NCBI GenBank assembly: GCA_037045585.1
Contig: JBAOIR010000065.1
Location: forward strand, 62,001-126,000
Source of the DNA: SSF14 sp037045585
GTDB taxonomy: Bacteria; Actinomycetota; Acidimicrobiia; Acidimicrobiales; Microtrichaceae
Direction: 5' to 3'
DNA: 64,000 nucleotides
A model generated the notes under the pieces. It saw only the letters and a list, made by a program, of their open reading frames with translations. It made no database searches and was not told the DNA's origin. Below, in pieces: positions 27,471 through 35,447 of the stretch (the stretch's first letter is position 1; the number at the start of each line of letters is the position of its first letter). A program made the translations under genes and the position numbers.

Positions 27471-29200
27471 TGACCCTGCGCGTCCGCTGGTTGGGTCGCG
27501 TCGACTACAGCGACGCGCTCGCGCTCCAGCGGGCCCTGTGCGCCGGGACGGACGACTACCTCCTCCTGCTGGAGCACCCGCACACCTACACGATGGGGGT
27601 GCGGGCCGACGCGGCCAACATCCTCGTCGACCCCCACGACGTCGGGGCCCGACTGGTTCGGGCCGATCGAGGTGGCGACGTGACGTATCACGGGCCGGGT
27701 CAGTTGGTGGGGTATCCGATTCTCACCCTGGCCGATCACGCTGCCGGTGAGATGCCGTCGACGCGGGCCCACGTCCTCAACATCGAGCACCTCGTCATCG
27801 AGGCGCTCGCCGACCTCGGTCTGCCTGGCGCCTCGGTCATCGAGGGGTCACCGGGGGTGTGGCTCGACGCCGACGGCCATCGGCCCCGCAAGATCGCAGC
27901 GGTCGGGGTGAAGATCAGCCGCGGGCGCACCATGCACGGCTTCGCGATCAACGTCGATCCCGATCCGGCCATGTTCGGCCACATCGTGCCGTGCGGCATC
28001 ACCGACAAGGCGGTCACGTCGCTCCGTTCCGAGGGCGTCGACGTGACGATGCGACAGGTCGTCGACGCGATCGTGGCCCGGGCGGCGGTTCGGTTCGGCG
28101 ATGGCGATGGCGATGGCGTGGGCCGCGATGTCGACCGCGCCGATGTGGTGTGGCGCACGTCGTCGACCGACGCAGACCTGGCGCCGTTCAGCCGGGGCGA
28201 GGGCGCGGGCACGGCGGTTCGCTACTCGTCGAACACCACGCAGTCCGACGGCACGAGCCTTCGGTTGCTGGGACGCCTCGCCGAGGCCGGCGTCAGCGAG
28301 CGGGTGTCGATCACCGAGCCGAAGCCCGACTGGATGCGGGCCAAGGTCCGCCTCGACGCCGAGGTCCTGAAGGTGCGGTCGACACTGCGCGACGCCGGCC
28401 TCGTGACGGTGTGCGAGGAAGCAGGGTGCCCGAACCTCAGCGAGTGCTGGTCGGACGGCACTGCCACCTTCATGCTGTGTGGCGAGCGATGCACCCGGGC
28501 CTGCGGGTTCTGCCTCGTCGACACGTCCAAGCCGCTGCCGCTCGACGTCGACGAGCCGGCGCGGGTGGCTCAGGCGGTCGCCGACATGGGACTGAGGTTC
28601 GCCGTACTCACGATGGTCGCCCGCGACGACCTCGAGGACGGCGGCGCGGCCCACGTTGCGGCCACCATCGACGCGATCCACGCGCTCGGCTCCGCAGCGT
28701 CGCCGGGGCCCTCGGTCGAGGCGCTCATCAGTGACCTGCGCGGCGACGACCGCGCCCTCGACGTCATCTTCGCGTCCCGGCCCGAGGTCCTGAACCACAA
28801 CATCGAGACGGTCGCCCGCCTCCAGCGGGCGGTGCGTCCTTCGGCTTCGTACGCCCGCAGTCTCTCGGTCCTCGCCCGGGCGAAGGCGGCAGGACTCACG
28901 ACCAAGTCGGGGTTCGTCGCCGGAATGGGCGAGACGTTCGACGAGGTCGTCCAGACGCTCGCCGATCTGGCCTCGATCGGCGTCGAGATCGTCACGATCG
29001 GCCAGTACCTCCGTCCGACCTCCCACCACCTGCCGGTCGAGCGGTGGTGGACGCCGACCGACTTCGCCGAATGGAAGCGCATCGGTGAGGAGCTCGGCAT
29101 CGGTCACGTCGAGTCGTCGCCGCTGACCCGGTCGAGCTATCACGCTCGGAGCGCTGCCGAGGGCGTGGCCGCGACGCCCGTCGCCATCGGAGCCGGGTAG
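27470..29200 (+). CDS. LipB-LipA fusion: octanoyltransferase plus lipoyl synthase
   Basis: One open frame of 576 residues. Residues 1-205 are LipB (octanoyl transfer from ACP to E2): RGGDVTYHGPGQLVGYP, KIAAVGVKI and the nucleophile C175 in HIVPCGITDKAVTSL. Residues 280-570 are LipA, which inserts two sulfurs by radical SAM chemistry: C315, C320, C326 in CEEAGCPNLSEC hold the auxiliary cluster, C341, C345, C348 in CTRACGFC hold the SAM cluster, and RSSY (554-557) supplies the serine ligand. A 70-residue linker with a (GGCGAT)-type repeat joins them. No stop or clear start lies in between. It shares one base with the E2 stop. A missing stop through sequencing error is the alternative. Confidence 0.85.
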   Translation: MTLRVRWLGRVDYSDALALQRALCAGTDDYLLLLEHPHTYTMGVRADAANILVDPHDVGARLVRADRGGDVTYHGPGQLVGYPILTLADHAAGEMPSTRAHVLNIEHLVIEALADLGLPGASVIEGSPGVWLDADGHRPRKIAAVGVKISRGRTMHGFAINVDPDPAMFGHIVPCGITDKAVTSLRSEGVDVTMRQVVDAIVARAAVRFGDGDGDGVGRDVDRADVVWRTSSTDADLAPFSRGEGAGTAVRYSSNTTQSDGTSLRLLGRLAEAGVSERVSITEPKPDWMRAKVRLDAEVLKVRSTLRDAGLVTVCEEAGCPNLSECWSDGTATFMLCGERCTRACGFCLVDTSKPLPLDVDEPARVAQAVADMGLRFAVLTMVARDDLEDGGAAHVAATIDAIHALGSAASPGPSVEALISDLRGDDRALDVIFASRPEVLNHNIETVARLQRAVRPSASYARSLSVLARAKAAGLTTKSGFVAGMGETFDEVVQTLADLASIGVEIVTIGQYLRPTSHHLPVERWWTPTDFAEWKRIGEELGIGHVESSPLTRSSYHARSAAEGVAATPVAIGAG

Positions 29201-29760
29201 TGGGCAAGGACTACACGGCGCTCACCGAGGTGCACCGGGAGTGGATCACCGAGCAGCACCTGTTCTTCGTGGCCACGGCCCCGCTCGCTGGGGACGGCCA
29301 CGTCAACATGTCCCCGAAGGGCTACGACACGTTCCGGGTGCTCGACGACCACACCGTCGCGTACCTCGACCTCACCGGTTCGGGTATCGAGACGATCGCC
29401 CACCTCCGGGAGGTTCCCCGGCTGACGATCATGTTCGTCGCGTTCGAAGGTCGCCCCCGCATCCTTCGTCTGTACGGCCGCGGTTCGGTGGTGCTCCACG
29501 ACGAACCAGGGTTCGACCGGGCCGCAGCGCCGTGGACCGATGTCGACGGCCAGCTGCCGCTGGGCTCCCGAGCGATCGTGCGGCTCGACATCGAGCTCGT
29601 GCGCAGCTCCTGCGGGTACTCCGTGCCGTTCATGGCGTACGGCGGGGAACGCGAGACGCTGGCGGAGTGGGCGACCAAGAAGGGTCCCGACGGGATCGAG
29701 CAGTACTGGGACGACCGCAACGCCGTGTCGATCGACGGCATGCCCGGCCTGACGGCCTGA
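29200..29760 (+). CDS. Pyridoxamine 5'-phosphate oxidase-like flavin/heme split-barrel protein
   Basis: The protein has 186 residues. It starts at GTG 29200, one base inside the LipA stop (TAGTG), so it is translated from the lipoate operon. The sequence FFVATAPLAGDGHVNMSPKGYD then VAYLDLTGSGIETIAHLRE matches the PPOX/PNPOx-like family of FMN-binding split barrels (the long GYD subgroup). These reduce or bind small redox compounds, some with F420 or heme. The true cofactor and substrate are not visible. Confidence 0.8.
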   Translation: MGKDYTALTEVHREWITEQHLFFVATAPLAGDGHVNMSPKGYDTFRVLDDHTVAYLDLTGSGIETIAHLREVPRLTIMFVAFEGRPRILRLYGRGSVVLHDEPGFDRAAAPWTDVDGQLPLGSRAIVRLDIELVRSSCGYSVPFMAYGGERETLAEWATKKGPDGIEQYWDDRNAVSIDGMPGLTA

Positions 29761-29776
29761 AGGGAACACACCGAAC

Positions 29777-30895
29777 ATGACAACTTCCGACGCGCCGTTC
29801 GCAGCCCGACTCGGTCGGGTGACGGCCCGACTCGACGACCTCGGTGTGGACGCGCTGATGGTGTCGGTCGGACCCGACCTGCCGTGGCTGACCGGCTATG
29901 AGGCGATGCCGCTCGAACGTCTCACGATGGCCGTCGTGACCCGTGACGGCCGCTGCACCCTCGTCGTGCCGGCCCTGGAAGCGCCCCGTGTCGTCGCCCG
30001 CGACCATGTCGAGATCGTGCCGTGGGGCGAATCCGACGACCCGATCGCCCTGGTCACCGAGCGGGTCGGGGCGGCGACTCGGATCGCCTTCGGCGACCGG
30101 ACGTGGGCCCGGTTCCTCGTCGAGATCCAGGACCGTCTCCCCGACGCCACGTTCGTACGGTCCAACGAGGTCACCGGCCCGCTGCGCGCGGTGAAGGACG
30201 GCCACGAGATCGCGATGCTTCGCCGAGCGGGGGCCGCCGTCGACGCGATCGCCGCCGACCTGCAGGCCGGCCGCATCGATCTCGTCGGACGAACCGAGGC
30301 CGAGGTGTCGGCCGATCTCGGTCGTCGCATCGTCGAGGCCGGCCACCACCGGGTGAACTTCGCCATCGTCGCGGCGGGTGCCAACGCGGCGAGCCCCCAT
30401 CACGAGGCGGGGAGTCGGGTCATCCAGGAAGGTGAGGTCGTGCTGTGCGACTTCGGGGGCACGATGTTCGACGAGTGGGGCGTGGGCTACTGCTCCGACA
30501 TCACCCGGTGTGTCTGGACCGGGCCGATTCCCGGTGAGGTGGCCGACATCTACGGCGTGTTGCACGAGGCGCAGGCCGCCGGGGTCGCCGCCGGCCGGGT
30601 CGGCGTCGCCTGCGAGGACGTCGACCGCGTGTGCCGCGACATCATCGACGCTGCCGGGTACGGCGAGTTCTTCATCCATCGCACCGGCCACGGCATCGGC
30701 GTCGAGGAGCACGAGGACCCGTACATGGTCACCGGCAACACCGACGTGCTCGCCGCGGGCCACTGCTATTCCGTCGAGCCGGGCATCTACCTGCCGGGCC
30801 GGCTCGGCTTCCGGCTGGAGGACATCGTCATCGCAACCGTCGAGGGCCCGTCGCCGGCCAACAACGCCGATCACGCCCTCGCAGCGATCGGTTGA
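29777..30895 (+). CDS. M24-family metallopeptidase, Xaa-Pro dipeptidase-like
   Basis: The protein has 372 residues: an N-terminal creatinase-type domain (1-130) and a pita-bread catalytic domain. The metal ligands are in LCDFGGTMFDEW, GYCSDITR, HRTGHGIGVEEHED (His), YSVEPGIYLPG (Glu) and RLEDIVIA (Glu). It likely removes N-terminal residues before proline in the cytoplasm. It follows the PPOX-like gene by 16 bp, so the operon may run from the E2 gene through here. No metabolic link to lipoate is evident. Confidence 0.87.
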   Translation: MTTSDAPFAARLGRVTARLDDLGVDALMVSVGPDLPWLTGYEAMPLERLTMAVVTRDGRCTLVVPALEAPRVVARDHVEIVPWGESDDPIALVTERVGAATRIAFGDRTWARFLVEIQDRLPDATFVRSNEVTGPLRAVKDGHEIAMLRRAGAAVDAIAADLQAGRIDLVGRTEAEVSADLGRRIVEAGHHRVNFAIVAAGANAASPHHEAGSRVIQEGEVVLCDFGGTMFDEWGVGYCSDITRCVWTGPIPGEVADIYGVLHEAQAAGVAAGRVGVACEDVDRVCRDIIDAAGYGEFFIHRTGHGIGVEEHEDPYMVTGNTDVLAAGHCYSVEPGIYLPGRLGFRLEDIVIATVEGPSPANNADHALAAIG

Positions 30896-30967
30896 TGCCG
30901 CTGCGTCGGTGGTCGATCGCGGTCGTTTTCCGTCCGGAACGCCCGACGTCCTAGCCTGCCTGCCGTC

Positions 30968-31825
30968 ATGTTGAACCTCGACGCCGCCACCGTGCTGCTG
31001 CAGTGGTCGGTCGGTGGGCTGCTCTTCCTCTGGGTCACCTCGCGTCGCCGCGAGGTCGGCATCGGCTACGGCTGGCTCCTGCGCTCGGTCTACGGGTTGA
31101 TGGCGGTCGGCGCCGCCGCCGCCGGCTTCCGATACAACCGGGTCTGGGTGCGCGAGATCTCGTCGATCGCTGTGGCGGTGGCCTGCCTCGGGGTGCTGGT
31201 CGTCAGCTGGCAGCGGCGCAGGGCCGGGGTGCTGTACCAGCGGGAGCAGTCGCAGGCGCGGTCCGCTCGCGTCGCCGAGATGACCGGCATCGAGCGGGAG
31301 GAGCAGACGTTCGACGCCTCGGTGCCCGAGTTCCCGCCGATCCTCGACCTCATCGCCCCGGTCCTCGGGCTCGTGGGCCTCGTCGCCGCGGGCATCGACG
31401 CCGGCAGCCCGGTCTGGCTCCAGCTCTTCCGGGTGCTGATCGGCACCGCGTTCCTCGGCTGCGTCACCGACGCCATGCTGCTGGGGCACTGGTACCTCAC
31501 GCAGCCGGGTCTGCCGCGGCGGCCGCTCCTCGAACTCGTCCGCATCCTCACGTGGCTCTGGCCGTTCGAGCTCGTGGCGATGTTGCTGCCGACCGGCATG
31601 GTGTCGGTGCTGAACGGCTCGATCGACGACGGCTGGAACGGGATGCTCGGGTGGTTCTGGGTGGCGTGCGCGATCACGACGATCGTCCTGTGCCGCGTCA
31701 CCCGCGCCGCGCTCAAGGAGCGTGCCTACTCGGCCGTGATGGCGGCCACCGGGCTCTTGTACCTCGCGATCCTGACGGGGTTCGGTCAGGACCTCGTCGC
31801 CCGCCTCGTCCTCAATCAGCCTTGA
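30968..31825 (+). CDS. Polytopic membrane protein, 285 residues
   Basis: About seven or eight hydrophobic helices, in two groups separated by a soluble loop of roughly 45 residues (RREEQ-rich, near 85-125) that ends before PPILDLIAPVLGLVGLVAAG. No transport or enzyme motif is recognised. A TAGCCT hexamer lies 10 nt before ATG 30968. It is convergent with the LLM oxidoreductase, with a 10 bp gap and no obvious terminator. Confidence 0.65.
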   Translation: MLNLDAATVLLQWSVGGLLFLWVTSRRREVGIGYGWLLRSVYGLMAVGAAAAGFRYNRVWVREISSIAVAVACLGVLVVSWQRRRAGVLYQREQSQARSARVAEMTGIEREEQTFDASVPEFPPILDLIAPVLGLVGLVAAGIDAGSPVWLQLFRVLIGTAFLGCVTDAMLLGHWYLTQPGLPRRPLLELVRILTWLWPFELVAMLLPTGMVSVLNGSIDDGWNGMLGWFWVACAITTIVLCRVTRAALKERAYSAVMAATGLLYLAILTGFGQDLVARLVLNQP

Positions 31826-31835
31826 TGCCGTTCGG

Positions 31836-32708
31836 TCAGCGCGTCTTGGAGATCACCGAATCGGCGAAGCCGCGGAGGGCGTCGATCTTGGGCTGCAGGG
31901 GACCGTCGGCCATCGTGTACGGATCGTGGAAGCCGATGATGACGTCGGTGACCCCGAGGTCTTCCAATCGCTTGACGCCGTCGACGCTGTAGCCGTCGAG
32001 GGAGATCACGTGGATCTCGAACGGCTCGTTCTCTCGGCCGTACTCACGGCGGAGCTCGTTGACGCGGGCGATGTGACCGCCGAGATCGGAGCCGTCCCCG
32101 AGGCCGGCGTGCATCCAGCCGTCGCCGACGTGGGCCGCCCGCTTGAAGGCCGGCTCGGTCTGACCGCCGATCAGGAGGGGGATCGGCTCGGTCGGGGCGG
32201 GGCAGATCTGGATGGCCTGCAGGTCGTAGAACTCGCCGTGGTACTCGAAGAAGTCGCCGGTCCAGAGGCCACGCATGATGTCGATCATCTCGTCCATGCG
32301 CTTTCCGCGGGCCTTCCACTCCGTACCCGTGATGGCGAAGTCCTCCGGCCACGGGCTGAGGCCGATGCCGAAGCCGAACCGGTTGTTCGACAGCGCGGCG
32401 ATCGACGCCGCCTGCTTCGCCACGAGCACGGGCTGACGGATCGGGAGCTTCACCACGAACGTGTTGAACTTCAGCCGCTCCGTCACGGCGGCGAGCGCCG
32501 GGATCAGGATGAACGGCTCGATGAACGGCTTGTCCTGCAGGAACTCACGGTTGCCGTCGGCGGTGTACGGATACTTGGAGTCGGAGTCGCGGGGGTACGC
32601 GATCGAGTCCGGGACGACCATCGAGTCCCAACCCGAGTCGTCGGCGGCCATGGCGAGGGGGGCGTAGTGCGTGATGTCGCACATGGCCTCGGCGTACGAG
32701 AAGCGCAT
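31836..32708 (-). CDS. LLM-class (F420-dependent type) oxidoreductase
   Basis: The protein has 290 residues. The luciferase-like barrel is seen from MRFSYAEAMCDITHYAPLA through SDIGWDSMVV-like first strands, PVLVAKQAASIAALSNNRFGFGIG and IPLLIGGQTEPAFKRAAHVGDGW. In Actinobacteria such enzymes usually use F420; FMN use cannot be excluded. The substrate is unknown. The start region has TAGAAC 7 nt before the ATG, a weak version of the leaderless hexamer, and a TetR-style palindrome at 32730-32748. Confidence 0.82.
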   Translation of the reverse strand: MRFSYAEAMCDITHYAPLAMAADDSGWDSMVVPDSIAYPRDSDSKYPYTADGNREFLQDKPFIEPFILIPALAAVTERLKFNTFVVKLPIRQPVLVAKQAASIAALSNNRFGFGIGLSPWPEDFAITGTEWKARGKRMDEMIDIMRGLWTGDFFEYHGEFYDLQAIQICPAPTEPIPLLIGGQTEPAFKRAAHVGDGWMHAGLGDGSDLGGHIARVNELRREYGRENEPFEIHVISLDGYSVDGVKRLEDLGVTDVIIGFHDPYTMADGPLQPKIDALRGFADSVISKTR

Positions 32709-32729
32709 GGGGTGTGTTCTACCCCATTT

Positions 32730-32748
32730 TTCTGACGATCCGTCAGAA
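32730..32748 (-). promoter_or_regulatory. TetR-style operator upstream of the LLM oxidoreductase
   Basis: TTCTGACG ATC CGTCAGAA is a perfect 8-bp inverted repeat with a 3-bp centre, 22 bp upstream of the start codon and overlapping the expected -35 region. It also ends 12 bp from the stop of the upstream lipoprotein gene. The size and symmetry suit a TetR dimer. Confidence 0.5.
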
Positions 32749-32759
32749 GCCGGTGGCGA

Positions 32760-34280
32760 TCAGGAGAACGGGGTCGGGACGATCGCGTCCTTGCAGGACG
32801 TATCGACCTTCGTCCCCTCGTCGAAGAACCGGGTGTAGATGCCGAGGGTGCAATCGGTATCGGGTCCCGGTCCGTGGCCGCCGTGGGGGACCGACACGTA
32901 GACGGCGTCGCTCAACGCGTCGGCGACCGCCTTCGAGTTGGCCGGGGGAGTGATCGGGTCGTACTCGCCGGAGAAGACCAACGTCGGGATGTCCGACGTC
33001 ACCACGTCGCCGTAGGACTCCGGCAACGGTGTCACGGGCCAGTCCTTGCAGAACAGGTTCCAGCTGGCGAGGAGCAACAACCCGGCTCGGCCCGGGTCCT
33101 TGCGGAGGGCGTCGACCTCGGACTGCTCGACGCGGGCGCTGTTGTCGGCGCACTCGTAGGACATGAAGGCGCCCTCGGTCGTCTCGTTCACGAACGGGAC
33201 GCCCTGCTCGGCGATGACGGGCACGAGGGCTCGGCCACCGTTGGCCATGTCGTGGATCGCCGACGGGAGCTGCGGGATGAGCGTGGTGTCGTACAGGGCG
33301 TTGAAGAGGCCACCGACGGCGTCGTTGCCGGTGAGGTGCAACGTGATGGGGGTCCCGCCCTCGGGCGTGTAGTCGAACGCGAACGGGGCGGCGTCGAGGT
33401 CGGCCGCGAGCTTCTCGAGGTCGGCTTTCACGTCGGGGTACTTCATGTGACACACCGGATCGGTGGCGCAGCCGTTGGACAGCGCGTCGAACGCTCGCTC
33501 GCCGGACTTGACCGTCGCGTCGGCGGACCCGGCGCTGGGCGGATACACCGAGTCGAGGACCACGCTCCGGATGCCTTCGGGATAGGACCGCATGGCCGTC
33601 AGCGCCAGGCGGGTGCCGTAGGACACGCCCCACAGGTTCCACTCGTCGATACCCATGGCAACCCGGAGATCGGCGAGGTCGGCGGCGTTGGTCTGGCTGT
33701 TGTACTGGTCGAGGTCGTAACCCTCGTCGGTGAGGCGTTCGTAGCAGTTGGACAGCGATGTATCGAAGGACTCGAGCTCGTCCGCGAAGGGCGCCGGATC
33801 GCTCAACGCCGCCAGGAAGGCCTCCTCGCGCTCGGGGCATTCGAGCGACGGCGTGGCGAGTCCGGTGCCGCGTTGGTCGAACACGATGAGATCGCGTTCG
33901 GCGAGCACCGGGTTGCGGACCCGTCCGGCGATGCCGTTGCCCAGCGTGCCGATGCCGGGACCGCCGTGCAGGTAGACCACCGGGTCGGGTTGGGGGCTCG
34001 CGGCGGTGCTGTGGATGCGCACGACGGGCAGCACGACCTGGTTGCCGTCGGGGTCGGCCCGGTTCTCGGGCACGGTGAGGGTGCCGCACGTGACCGTCGA
34101 GCCGTCCGGCACCTCGACGAGGGTGCAGGGGGTGTCAGCCCAGATCGGTTGGTACTGCTTCGGCGCGGCGGTCGTGGGGTTGGCATCGTCGCCGACCGCT
34201 ACGTCGTTGCTCTTCGAGGAGCACCCGGCGCCGACCAGGGCCAGAGCGAGCAGCACGGGCAGGGCGCGGTGCGGGAACAT
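32760..34280 (-). CDS. Secreted alpha/beta-hydrolase lipoprotein, tripeptidyl aminopeptidase-like
   Basis: The protein has 506 residues. The signal peptide ends in the lipobox LVGAGC, so it is lipid-anchored outside the membrane. The hydrolase core shows VVYLHGGPGIGTLG, DLIVFDQRGTGLATPSLECPE and the nucleophile elbow WGVSYGTRLAL, with Asp in FSGEYDPITPP and His in VPHGGHGPG, matching the actinobacterial secreted tripeptidyl aminopeptidase (TAP) group with its C-terminal TAP domain. It probably removes short peptides from the N-terminus of extracellular peptides; esterase activity is possible. Confidence 0.85.
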   Translation of the reverse strand: MFPHRALPVLLALALVGAGCSSKSNDVAVGDDANPTTAAPKQYQPIWADTPCTLVEVPDGSTVTCGTLTVPENRADPDGNQVVLPVVRIHSTAASPQPDPVVYLHGGPGIGTLGNGIAGRVRNPVLAERDLIVFDQRGTGLATPSLECPEREEAFLAALSDPAPFADELESFDTSLSNCYERLTDEGYDLDQYNSQTNAADLADLRVAMGIDEWNLWGVSYGTRLALTAMRSYPEGIRSVVLDSVYPPSAGSADATVKSGERAFDALSNGCATDPVCHMKYPDVKADLEKLAADLDAAPFAFDYTPEGGTPITLHLTGNDAVGGLFNALYDTTLIPQLPSAIHDMANGGRALVPVIAEQGVPFVNETTEGAFMSYECADNSARVEQSEVDALRKDPGRAGLLLLASWNLFCKDWPVTPLPESYGDVVTSDIPTLVFSGEYDPITPPANSKAVADALSDAVYVSVPHGGHGPGPDTDCTLGIYTRFFDEGTKVDTSCKDAIVPTPFS

Positions 34281-34316
34281 CCCGGATTGTGTAGTCGACA
34301 GGTCGCCCGATCGCGC

Positions 34317-34333
34317 CAGTTGTCACACAACTG
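34317..34333 (-). terminator. Small hairpin after the epimerase gene
   Basis: CAGTTGT (34317-34323) pairs with ACAACTG (34327-34333), 20 nt beyond the epimerase stop and before the lipoprotein gene start. The stem is short and has no U tract, so this is a weak terminator candidate. Confidence 0.3.
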
Positions 34334-34353
34334 TCGTGAACGGTGAACAGTGT

Positions 34354-35292
34354 TCAGTGCTTCTGGTGGAGCGCCTGGGCGGCGATGCCCTCCTCGAGCG
34401 AGACCTCGGCGGTCCAGCCGAGCACCTTCTCGATGAGCGTCGTGTCGCCGCCGGTCTTCTGGGCGTCACCCGGCTGGGGCGGACGACGGTCGAGCGGCAC
34501 GGGCTGGCCGACGGCGTCGCCGACCATGTCGATGAGTTCCGCGAGCGAGCACGAGAAACGACCGGCGACGTTGAGCACCGTTCCGGGCGCGACGTCGGGA
34601 GTGACACCGGCGAGGTAGGTGGCGTTGACGACGTCGCCCACGTAGGTGAACGACCGCTCCTGGCTACCGTCGCCGAACATCGGGAACGGCGTCTGGTCGA
34701 TCGCGGCGTTGATGAGCCGGTGGTGCGCCATGTCGGGGCGTTGCCGGGGGCCGTACACCGTGAAGTAGCGGAGTGACACCGTGGGGAGGCCCCAGTTGGC
34801 CGAGTAGAGGATGCACATGTGCTCACCGGCGAGCTTCGTCACGCCGTAGGGGCTGTACGGCTCGGGCCGGTCGGTCTCGAGGGTGGGGTACCGCTCGGCG
34901 TTGCCGTAGACCGACGAGCTGGACGCGTAGACGACCCTGCCGACACCGGCATTGCGAGCCGACTCGAGCACCCGCTGGGTGGCGTTGATGTTGCGACTGG
35001 CGTACTGGTCGAATCCGTCGGACCAGCTCAGGCGTACGCCCGGCTGGCCGGCGAGGTGCCAGACCACGTCGACTCCGGCGAAGAGGGCGTCGAGGTCGGC
35101 TTCGAGCAGGTTCTCCTCGACGAGCCGGAACCTCGGGTTGGTGAGTGCATCGGCGATGTTGGATCGCTTGAGGGCGACGTCGTAGTAGTCGGTGAAGCAG
35201 TCGATGCCGACCACGTCGTGGCCCTCCGCCAGGAGGCGGTCGACGAGGGTGCTTCCGATGAATCCGGCGGCGCCGGTGACGATCACGTTCAC
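34354..35292 (-). CDS. Nucleotide-sugar epimerase (UDP-glucose/glucuronate 4-epimerase-like)
   Basis: The protein has 312 residues and an extended SDR fold: VTGAAGFIGSTLVDRLLAEG, HLAGQPGVRLSWSDGFDQYA, SSSSVYGNAERYPT and the catalytic YSPYGVTKLAGEH, then YGPRQRPDMAHHRLI. The G-Q-P-G-V-R-x-S-W segment is common in UDP-glucuronate 4-epimerase-type enzymes. It probably supplies a sugar nucleotide for surface glycan. GTG start (complement at 35290-35292) with CACAAT 6 nt upstream. It is not linked to the rml locus 20 kb away. Confidence 0.82.
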   Translation of the reverse strand: MNVIVTGAAGFIGSTLVDRLLAEGHDVVGIDCFTDYYDVALKRSNIADALTNPRFRLVEENLLEADLDALFAGVDVVWHLAGQPGVRLSWSDGFDQYASRNINATQRVLESARNAGVGRVVYASSSSVYGNAERYPTLETDRPEPYSPYGVTKLAGEHMCILYSANWGLPTVSLRYFTVYGPRQRPDMAHHRLINAAIDQTPFPMFGDGSQERSFTYVGDVVNATYLAGVTPDVAPGTVLNVAGRFSCSLAELIDMVGDAVGQPVPLDRRPPQPGDAQKTGGDTTLIEKVLGWTAEVSLEEGIAAQALHQKH

Positions 35293-35357
35293 CGGAGCAT
35301 TGTGACAGGAGATCGCCGAATGTCCATCAGCGGGTCGCCCGGCTGGAGCGATGGTTT

Positions 35358-35406
35358 GCTCTGGAGCGCTCAGGTGCCAAGAACTGTCACCTCAGCGCTC
35401 CAGAGC
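35358..35406. terminator. Long hairpin downstream of metH
   Basis: GCTCTGGAGCGCT (35358-35370) pairs with AGCGCTCCAGAGC (35394-35406); after one mismatch AGGTG pairs with CACCT, leaving an 11-nt loop. The stem is 19 bp in all. No U tract. It lies between the metH stop and the epimerase start. Confidence 0.6.
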
Positions 35407-35447
35407 AACTGAGCGCTCCGGACGGGACCACTGGTGGGGGTCGTGGG

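Noticed and set aside
28097..28120. GGCGAT microsatellite as a phase-variable switch in the LipB-LipA linker
   Set aside because: The unit is 6 bp, so changes in copy number keep the frame and cannot switch expression off.
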